From: CAJPST01 sp041795785
GTDB lineage: Bacteria; Pseudomonadota; Gammaproteobacteria; Enterobacterales; Pasteurellaceae
NCBI GenBank assembly: GCA_041795785.1
Contig: JBHBXR010000091.1
Coordinates: 1-11,039, forward strand
DNA length: 11,039 nt
Direction of reading: 5' to 3'
Shown here: positions 6,482 to 11,039 of the stretch, one piece after another
Layout of the letters: each line of letters starts with the position of its first letter
Position numbering within the stretch: position 1 is the first letter of the stretch
Program-made: the position numbers and the translations under genes
The notes under the pieces: generated by a model
The model's input: only the letters and a program-made list of their open reading frames with translations
Database searches by the model: none
What the model was told of the DNA's origin: nothing

Positions 6482-7387
6482 ATGATAAATAACACTTTTA
6501 AAATGTGGTTTGCCACAGCCAGACCTAAAACCTTACCGCTTGCGCTCGCCACGATTCTAACCGGTTCCGCCTTGGCTTATCGCAGCGGTCATTTCAGTTG
6601 GACGGTAACCTTGCTCTGTTTATTGACCTCCACACTGTTGCAGGTTTTGTCGAACTTTGCCAATGATTATGGTGATCACCAAAAAGGCTCCGATACTGCT
6701 GAACGTATCGGACCACTACGCGGTATTCAGCAAGGCGCAATCAGTGCGCAACAGTTGAAAAACGCACTTGTCATCCTCGTGATATTAAGCTTATTGTCCG
6801 GCGGCTTATTAATCGCATCGGCCTATCAAACCCTGAATGATCTCGCCGCTTTCGCCGTATTAGGCGTACTGGCGATTATTTCCGCCATCACTTACACCGT
6901 GGGCTCCAAACCCTACGGTTATATGGGCTTGGGCGATGTTTCGGTGTTTATTTTCTTCGGTTTATTGGCAGTAGGCGGCACCTATTATTTACAGGCGCAT
7001 TCCCTGCACTGGGCAATTTGCCTGCCGGCGGCAGGTTGCGGATTATTATCCACTGCCGTTTTAAATATCAATAACTTACGCGACATTGAACAGGATAAAA
7101 AAGCGGGTAAAAACACTTTAGCGGTACGCTTGGGAGCGGAAAACGGGCGTATTTATCATTGCATTTTGCTCGCTACAGCCACACTGTGTTATCTTATTTT
7201 TGCCTTCATCCATTTCCGCCATATCGCTGCCTTTGCTTTTGTCATTGTGATCCCGTTATTAGTGCAGCACGCCCTGTTTGTTTATCGCAGTAAAGACCCA
7301 TTATTATTGCGTCCAATGTTGGCAAAAATGTCACTATTAGCCTTATTGACCAATATCTTATTCAGTTTTGGCTTGCTTATCGGTTAA
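6482..7387 (+). CDS. menA: 1,4-dihydroxy-2-naphthoate polyprenyltransferase MenA
   Basis: Encodes 301 residues (E. coli MenA 308), an inner-membrane UbiA-superfamily prenyltransferase with about eight to nine hydrophobic helices. It attaches the polyprenyl tail to 1,4-dihydroxy-2-naphthoate, giving demethylmenaquinone, the quinone used in anaerobic respiration. The N-terminal TARPKTLPLALA is typical of MenA. The two Asp-rich prenyl-diphosphate/Mg sites are NFANDYGDHQKGSD (Asn61, Asp62, Asp65) and NNLRDIEQDKKAGKNTLAVRLG (Asp201, Asp205). ATG 6482 has no clear ribosome site; ATG 6503 (MWFATARPKT) is an alternative that keeps all motifs. rraA follows after 49 bases, the same pair as in E. coli, which strengthens both calls. 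Confidence 0.96.
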   Translation: MINNTFKMWFATARPKTLPLALATILTGSALAYRSGHFSWTVTLLCLLTSTLLQVLSNFANDYGDHQKGSDTAERIGPLRGIQQGAISAQQLKNALVILVILSLLSGGLLIASAYQTLNDLAAFAVLGVLAIISAITYTVGSKPYGYMGLGDVSVFIFFGLLAVGGTYYLQAHSLHWAICLPAAGCGLLSTAVLNINNLRDIEQDKKAGKNTLAVRLGAENGRIYHCILLATATLCYLIFAFIHFRHIAAFAFVIVIPLLVQHALFVYRSKDPLLLRPMLAKMSLLALLTNILFSFGLLIG

Positions 7388-7402
7388 GATCGGGCATATA
7401 CT
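7373..7402 (+). promoter_or_regulatory. Candidate promoter for rraA
   Basis: TATACT (7397-7402) is a 5/6 match to a -10 box; TTGCTT (7373-7378), inside the menA 3' end, is a weak -35 with an 18-base spacer. E. coli rraA is known to have its own promoter after menA, so a separate start here is plausible. Confidence 0.35.
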
Positions 7403-7436
7403 AACCAAAGTTTAATTTCACCCAAAAGGTAATTTT

Positions 7437-7937
7437 ATGCGTATTGATACTTCTGAACTCTGTGATATTTATCTTGATCAAGTCGATGTCGTCGAGCCGA
7501 TTTTCTCCAGTTTCGGCGGCGCCGGCTCGTTTTACGGCAAAGTCACCACCGTAAAATGCTTTGAAAGCAACGGGCTGATTGCCGAAGTGTTGGAAGAAAA
7601 CGGCGAAGGTCGGGTATTACTGGTTGATGGCGGCGGTGCCGTACGTCGTGCGTTAATCGATGCGGAGTTGGCACAATTGGCGGCGGATAATGGTTGGGCG
7701 GGTATTATCGTCTATGGCGCAGTACGTCAATTAAGTCAATTGGAAAATATTGATATCGGCATTCAAGCACTGGCGCCGATTCCCGTTGCCGCCGACGGCA
7801 ATAACCAAGGGGAAACCGACGTGGCGGTTAATTTCGGCGGCGTAACGTTCTTCCCGGAAGATTACGTTTATGCGGACTTAACCGGTATTATCCTTTCGCA
7901 AGACCCCTTAGATTTAGAAGATTCGAACGAAGAATAA
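7437..7937 (+). CDS. rraA: Ribonuclease E activity regulator RraA
   Basis: Encodes 166 residues (E. coli RraA 161). RraA forms a ring-shaped trimer that binds RNase E and restrains its activity, changing the decay of many mRNAs. Family marks are MRIDTSELCDIYLDQVDVVEPIF at the N-terminus, FGGAGSFYGKVTTVKCFESN, VDGGGAVRRALIDAELAQLA and NGWAGIIVYGAVRQ, ending in an acidic tail (DPLDLEDSNEE). The fold resembles class II aldolases and methyltransferases, and older records call it MenG because it sits beside menA; it is not the menaquinone methyltransferase. ATG 7437 has a good AAAAGGT site 6 bases before it. A strong terminator lies 17 bases after the stop. Confidence 0.97.
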   Translation: MRIDTSELCDIYLDQVDVVEPIFSSFGGAGSFYGKVTTVKCFESNGLIAEVLEENGEGRVLLVDGGGAVRRALIDAELAQLAADNGWAGIIVYGAVRQLSQLENIDIGIQALAPIPVAADGNNQGETDVAVNFGGVTFFPEDYVYADLTGIILSQDPLDLEDSNEE

Positions 7938-7954
7938 CACGACTTGACTTCGAG

Positions 7955-7981
7955 ACGGGACACATTGATGTCCCGTTTTTT
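7955..7981 (+). terminator. Intrinsic terminator after rraA
   Basis: ACGGGACA pairs perfectly with TGTCCCGT (8 bp, loop CATTGA) and runs straight into a T-run ending at 7981. It is the best-formed intrinsic terminator in the window and closes the menA-rraA unit. Confidence 0.9.
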
Positions 7982-8001
7982 ATAAAACGATGCAAAATCC
8001 G

Positions 8002-8010
8002 ACCGCACTT
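8002..8010 (-). repeat. Hin-type DNA uptake signal sequence
   Basis: ACCGCACTT on the + strand, the exact reverse complement of AAGTGCGGT, followed by TTCTCTTTAAATT. It lies in the 213-base gap between rraA and the transporter gene, 21 bases after the terminator T-run. Confidence 0.9.
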
Positions 8011-8086
8011 TTCTCTTTAAATTCCACTTCAAAGCATAAATTTTAAGATCTTGCTCACAAAACCATAAATTTTTTATTGCTTTTTA

Positions 8087-8115
8087 TTAACAAAATGATA
8101 ACTTGAAAATATTCT
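8087..8115 (+). promoter_or_regulatory. Candidate sigma-70 promoter of the SLC13 transporter gene
   Basis: TTAACA (8087-8092, 5/6 match to -35), a 17-base spacer and TATTCT (8110-8115, 4/6 match to -10). The start would be near 8122, leaving a leader of about 29 bases with the ribosome site GGAAG at 8141-8145. Confidence 0.5.
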
Positions 8116-8150
8116 ATTCTTTTCTAGGTTGTCAAAAAAAGGAAGTCACT

Positions 8151-9542
8151 ATGGAATTTACCCCTGAAGTCAAAAAACGCATGAACCCTAAAGCAGTCAT
8201 TCTTGCTTTAGATATCGTGCTTTTCTTCGTATTACTTAATGTATTACCTTTCGATCCGAAAGCAAATAAGGGTTTGGCATTGCTCGCCTTTGTCGCCGTT
8301 TTATGGTTGACCGAAACCTTACATGTAACGGTAACGGCGTTGTTAGTTCCGTTACTCTCCATCGCTTTAGGTTTGGTGTCCACCAAAGACGCGTTGGTCA
8401 CCTTCGCCGATCCGACTATCTTCTTATTCTTCGGCGGTTTTGCGTTAGCCACAGCATTACATATCCAAAAATTGGACAGTATGATCGCAAACCGTATCAT
8501 GGCGTTGGCACGCGGTAATTTAATGGTCGCCGTGCTCTATTTATTCGGTGTAACCGCATTCTTATCCATGTGGATCAGTAACACCGCTACGGCAGCGATG
8601 ATGTTACCGTTAGCCATGGGTTTGTTAAGTAAATTGGATCGTGAAAAAGAGCATAATACCTATACTTTCGTGCTACTCGGTATCGCTTATAGCGCCAGTA
8701 TCGGCGGGATGGGAACATTGGTAGGCAGCCCGCCAAATGCAATTGTTGCCTCACAACTCAACTTAACCTTCTCCGACTGGTTATGGTATGGCTTGCCGAT
8801 TATGATTATTTTACTGCCGTTTATGGTGGCTTGTCTTTATGTGGTACTCAAACCAAATCTTAATGTGAAATTTGAGTTGAATTTCGAAAAAATTGAAATG
8901 AACAGAGATCGCATTATTACATTGGCTATCTTTATCTTCATTGCGCTTTGCTGGATTTTCAGCAGTTCTATCAATCCGATTCTTGCTTCTTGGTTCGGTT
9001 TAAGCAAAAACATCGGCAGTTTTGACAGTGTGGCTGCGTTATTTGCCGCCGTGCTTATCTGTATTACCGGTGTCGCTAATTGGCAGCAAATTCAAGATAA
9101 TACCGAATGGGGCGTATTAATGCTGTTCGGTGGCGGTTTGACGTTGAGTGCCGTATTAAAAGACTCCGGTGCAAGCAAAATCATGGCGGATGGCATCGTG
9201 TTCTTAATTGAAGGCGGACATATTTATCTCATCGCCTTAATTGTTGCGACTTTCATTATCTTCTTAACCGAATTTACTTCCAACACCGCCAGTGCCGCGT
9301 TGTTAGTGCCGATTTTCATCTCTATCGCACAAGCATTGGATAAGCCGCCGCTAGCTTTAGCATTGATTATCGGTTTAGGTGCATCCTGTGCCTTTATGCT
9401 ACCTGTTGCCACACCGCCGAACGCTATCGTCTTCGGTACCGGTCAGGTGAAACAAAGCGAAATGGTCAAAGTCGGCTTTATTCTTAATATTGTCTGCGTA
9501 TTTGTTATTGCAACTGTTGCGTATCTGTTCTGGTTCCACTAA
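8151..9542 (+). CDS. SLC13/DASS family anion (probably Na+/dicarboxylate) transporter
   Basis: Encodes 463 residues, a hydrophobic inner-membrane protein with about 11 membrane segments, the size of VcINDY. The duplicated DASS signatures are clear: WISNTATAAMMLP (Ser143-Asn144-Thr145) and TSNTASAALLVP (Ser377-Asn378-Thr379), the SNT motifs that hold substrate carboxylate and sodium; GTLVGSPPNAI and PVATPPNAIVFGTG form the second pair. The family moves succinate, malate, fumarate, citrate or sulfate, usually with sodium; I recall a close uncharacterised relative in H. influenzae (HI_0608). Dicarboxylate is the best guess, not shown. Start ATG 8151 has GGAAG 5 bases before it; the in-frame TTG at 8103 would add 16 residues upstream of that site. 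It appears monocistronic, between its own promoter and a palindrome at 9623. Confidence 0.9.
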   Translation: MEFTPEVKKRMNPKAVILALDIVLFFVLLNVLPFDPKANKGLALLAFVAVLWLTETLHVTVTALLVPLLSIALGLVSTKDALVTFADPTIFLFFGGFALATALHIQKLDSMIANRIMALARGNLMVAVLYLFGVTAFLSMWISNTATAAMMLPLAMGLLSKLDREKEHNTYTFVLLGIAYSASIGGMGTLVGSPPNAIVASQLNLTFSDWLWYGLPIMIILLPFMVACLYVVLKPNLNVKFELNFEKIEMNRDRIITLAIFIFIALCWIFSSSINPILASWFGLSKNIGSFDSVAALFAAVLICITGVANWQQIQDNTEWGVLMLFGGGLTLSAVLKDSGASKIMADGIVFLIEGGHIYLIALIVATFIIFLTEFTSNTASAALLVPIFISIAQALDKPPLALALIIGLGASCAFMLPVATPPNAIVFGTGQVKQSEMVKVGFILNIVCVFVIATVAYLFWFH

Positions 9543-9622
9543 ACCACGATTTGAGATAGCGCATGACAGGTAGATCGATTTAAAAACAGGAAATAAGTCG
9601 TGAGTCGGTTTACTGTGAATTT

Positions 9623-9650
9623 GGGTGATCGCATATGCGATCACCCTTTA
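9623..9650 (+). terminator. Perfect 24-bp palindrome, probable terminator between convergent genes
   Basis: GGGTGATCGCAT is followed directly by its exact reverse complement ATGCGATCACCC (9623-9646), then TTTA. As RNA it forms a 10-bp stem with an ATAT loop. It is 80 bases after the transporter stop and 83 bases past the end of pflA, so it may end transcription from both sides, although the T-tail is short on the + side and absent on the - side. A protein-binding operator cannot be excluded. The rest of this 187-base gap shows no gene. Confidence 0.6.
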
Positions 9651-9729
9651 GTTGGAAGCTATATAAATGCTGTAAAAGCGGGATTTGAGGTTCTTTACGT
9701 CATATATTTTGGCTGTTAAGCCCATGGCT

Positions 9730-10470
9730 TTAATATTTTACAATATGTCCGTAGCCTTCTAGAATTTGCTTGATATGTTCCAAGCTTTCTTTTGTCGGCG
9801 GTTTAACATCTTCCAATTCATATTTCTCACCCATTGCTTCCCATTTATGCGCCCCCAAACGGTGATAAGGTAATAACTCAACTTTTTCAATATTCGTCAT
9901 TCCTTGGATAAACTGACCGAGCAAATGAATATCATGATCGCTGTCCGTCCAGCCTGGCACGACAACATAACGGATCCAAACCGGTTGGTTGCGTTTTTGT
10001 AAGTATTTGGCAAATTCTAATGTGCGTTTGTTCGGCACACCGATCAGATTCTGATGCACTGTATCGTTCAGTTCTTTCAAGTCCAGTAAGACGAGATCGG
10101 TAACGTCCAACAATTCATCAATAATATGATCATAATGGCGCACAAATCCATTAGTATCCAAACAAGTATGAATACCTTCAGCCTTACAGGCTCTGAACCA
10201 ATCACGTACAAATTCCGCTTGCAGCACAGCCTCTCCGCCGGACGCCGTTACGCCACCACCGGTAGCATTCATAAAGTGGCGATAAGTAACCACTTCTTTC
10301 ATCAATTCTTCAACGGTAATATCTTTACCGCCGTGCAAATCCCAAGTATCGCGGTTATGACAATACTTGCAACGCATTAAACAGCCCTGTAAAAACAAGA
10401 TGAAACGAATTCCCGGTCCGTCAACGGTACCGCAAGATTCGTAAGAATGAATTCTTCCCACAACTGACAT
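9730..10470 (-). CDS. pflA: Pyruvate formate-lyase 1-activating enzyme PflA
   Basis: Encodes 246 residues, identical in length to E. coli PflA and closely similar throughout. It is a cytoplasmic radical-SAM enzyme that makes the glycyl radical on pyruvate formate-lyase, switching on anaerobic conversion of pyruvate to formate and acetyl-CoA. The [4Fe-4S] motif is CLMRCKYCHN with Cys30, Cys34 and Cys37; TASGGEAVLQ, HTCLDTNGFV, VLLDLK and RYVVVPGW are further radical-SAM/activase marks. Start ATG 10470 (MSVVGRIHSYESCGT) has an AAAGGA site and matches the family; the open frame runs 34 codons further upstream to 10572 across the promoter region and is not used. Unusually, no pflB or focA gene lies on either side in this window, and the gene seems to be its own transcription unit. 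Confidence 0.96.
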   Translation of the reverse strand: MSVVGRIHSYESCGTVDGPGIRFILFLQGCLMRCKYCHNRDTWDLHGGKDITVEELMKEVVTYRHFMNATGGGVTASGGEAVLQAEFVRDWFRACKAEGIHTCLDTNGFVRHYDHIIDELLDVTDLVLLDLKELNDTVHQNLIGVPNKRTLEFAKYLQKRNQPVWIRYVVVPGWTDSDHDIHLLGQFIQGMTNIEKVELLPYHRLGAHKWEAMGEKYELEDVKPPTKESLEHIKQILEGYGHIVKY

Positions 10471-10507
10471 AATTCGTCCTTTAAATAGCCAAACTGAAAT
10501 TTTCTGA

Positions 10508-10536
10508 ATTGTAGCAAAAAACCGATTGTTTTTCAG
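10508..10536 (-). promoter_or_regulatory. Candidate promoter of pflA
   Basis: On the minus strand CTGAAA (10536-10531, 4/6 match to -35), a 17-base spacer and TACAAT (10513-10508, 5/6 match to -10) with TGC directly before it, a perfect extended -10. Transcription would start near 10501, leaving a leader of about 30 bases. I see no FNR-type TTGAT-N4-ATCAA site nearby. Confidence 0.55.
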
Positions 10537-10664
10537 GTACAAAGCGAAAATAAATTTTTTGATGATCTCCACTAAAAATGTATTGGCGTTAAATTTAGCT
10601 ATGAAAAATCATACCTCCAAATTGGTATTTTTGTTATTTTTAATTTTATGAAGATGTTATAAGA

Positions 10665-10690
10665 TTAAAGAAAAGTAAAGAATATTAAAG
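10665..10690 (+). promoter_or_regulatory. Three 10-bp-phased TTAAAG-like direct repeats upstream of the right-hand gene
   Basis: TTAAAG (10665-10670), GTAAAG (10675-10680) and TTAAAG (10685-10690) recur exactly every 10 bases, followed by AGTAT at 10694, 10706 and 10714. They lie 91-116 bases before the GTG start at 10781. Direct hexamers in helical phase are typical binding sites of OmpR-family response regulators; intrinsic A-tract bending is another reading. The 310-base pflA-pgaA gap is otherwise AT-rich with no gene; a clear pgaA -35/-10 pair is not evident, although TAAAAT at 10727-10732 is a possible -10. Confidence 0.4.
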
Positions 10691-10780
10691 ATAAGTATAT
10701 TGTTAAGTATGCCAGTATATTTATGGTAAAATGTAGCATATGAGAGCTTTATTTTTATTACATAACGCGGAAAAACTTGA

Positions 10781-11039
10781 GTGAAAAAAATCAAATTCAG
10801 TTTAGTTACTATTTTATTAAGTACATTTTATTATTCCCAGTATGCTGTCGCTTCTTCCGTTGATCAACAACGGGAGGATATTATTCGTTATTCCCGCTTA
10901 GGTGAGGAGCAATTACGCGATGGCACTAAACAGCTTGCTCAATTATATCAACAAACTGCCGATCGAAAAGTGCGCGATGATTTAATCACATTATTAGTCC
11001 GCCAAAATCAGTATAACGATGCGTTGAGTCTATGCACGG
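10781..11039 (+). CDS. pgaA: Probable poly-beta-1,6-N-acetylglucosamine export porin PgaA, N-terminal part (3' end outside window)
   Basis: The first 86 codons of an open frame that runs off the right edge. The start is GTG 10781; the codon just before it is an in-frame TGA and no in-frame ATG is near, so the start is well fixed although the ribosome site is weak. Residues 1-24 form a Sec signal peptide (KKIK, hydrophobic core, AVA before SSVDQQ), so the product is exported. The mature part is amphipathic helix of TPR style (GEEQLRDGTKQLAQLYQQ, RDDLITLLVRQNQYNDALSLC). This matches my recall of the start of PgaA, the outer-membrane porin with a periplasmic TPR domain that exports the biofilm polysaccharide PGA, first gene of pgaABCD. 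With about 10% of the protein visible, another TPR export protein is possible. Confidence 0.5.
   Translation, partial: MKKIKFSLVTILLSTFYYSQYAVASSVDQQREDIIRYSRLGEEQLRDGTKQLAQLYQQTADRKVRDDLITLLVRQNQYNDALSLCT

Noticed and set aside
9700..9729. Short GGCT/AGCC inverted repeats just past the pflA stop
   Set aside because: The stems are only 4 bp with no T-run on the minus strand; too weak for a terminator.
10471..10572. N-terminal extension of PflA by 34 residues
   Set aside because: The extra residues cover the predicted pflA promoter, are not family-like, and the ATG at 10470 has a good ribosome site and gives exactly the 246-residue family length.
10604..10632. Imperfect hairpin ATACC/GGTAT followed by a T-rich stretch in the pflA-pgaA gap
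   Set aside because: Only a 5-bp core stem with an 8-base loop, in very AT-rich DNA and with no gene upstream on the + strand to terminate.
10968..10976. Possible uptake signal in the putative pgaA gene
   Set aside because: AAGTGCGCG matches only 7 of 9 core bases, so it is not counted as a signal.

Overview
The window looks like ordinary chromosome from a member of the Pasteurellaceae. The best evidence is four exact copies of the Haemophilus-type DNA uptake signal core AAGTGCGGT (at 4076, 5831, 6454 and, reversed, 8002), together with proteins closely resembling enterobacterial and Haemophilus orthologues. A Hin-type genus such as Aggregatibacter, Haemophilus, Pasteurella or Basfia fits. 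The partial export-protein gene at the right edge makes me lean to Aggregatibacter, but this is recall, not proof.

Layout, left to right. 1-5626 (+): the 3' end of an aspartate/glutamate racemase-family gene, ilvD (dihydroxy-acid dehydratase), a DUF3298-type lipoprotein, a ZIP/GufA-type metal transporter, and ilvA (threonine deaminase). ilvD and ilvA, neighbours in the classical ilvGMEDA order, are split here by the lipoprotein and transporter genes. 5662-6384 (-): tsaA/trmO, a tRNA methyltransferase, sharing a hairpin terminator region with ilvA. 6482-7937 (+): menA and rraA, the same pair as in E. coli, closed by a strong terminator. 8151-9542 (+): an SLC13/DASS anion transporter with its own promoter. 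9730-10470 (-): pflA, the radical-SAM activator of pyruvate formate-lyase, convergent with the transporter and with its own promoter, but without pflB beside it. 10781-11039 (+): the first 86 codons of a secreted, helical-repeat protein, probably the PGA export porin PgaA, behind an AT-rich region with 10-bp-phased repeats.

Functionally, ilvA and ilvD act in isoleucine/valine synthesis. menA (menaquinone), pflA (formate fermentation) and a possible dicarboxylate transporter would all suit anaerobic or microaerobic life, though nothing shows they are co-regulated. I found no RNA genes, CRISPR arrays, insertion sequences or phage genes, and no convincing new multi-gene system. The least ordinary signals are the uneven distribution of uptake signals, with one other-lineage (Apl-type) core in the ilvD-lipoprotein gap, the interrupted ilvD-ilvA pair, and the phased repeats upstream of the right-hand gene.
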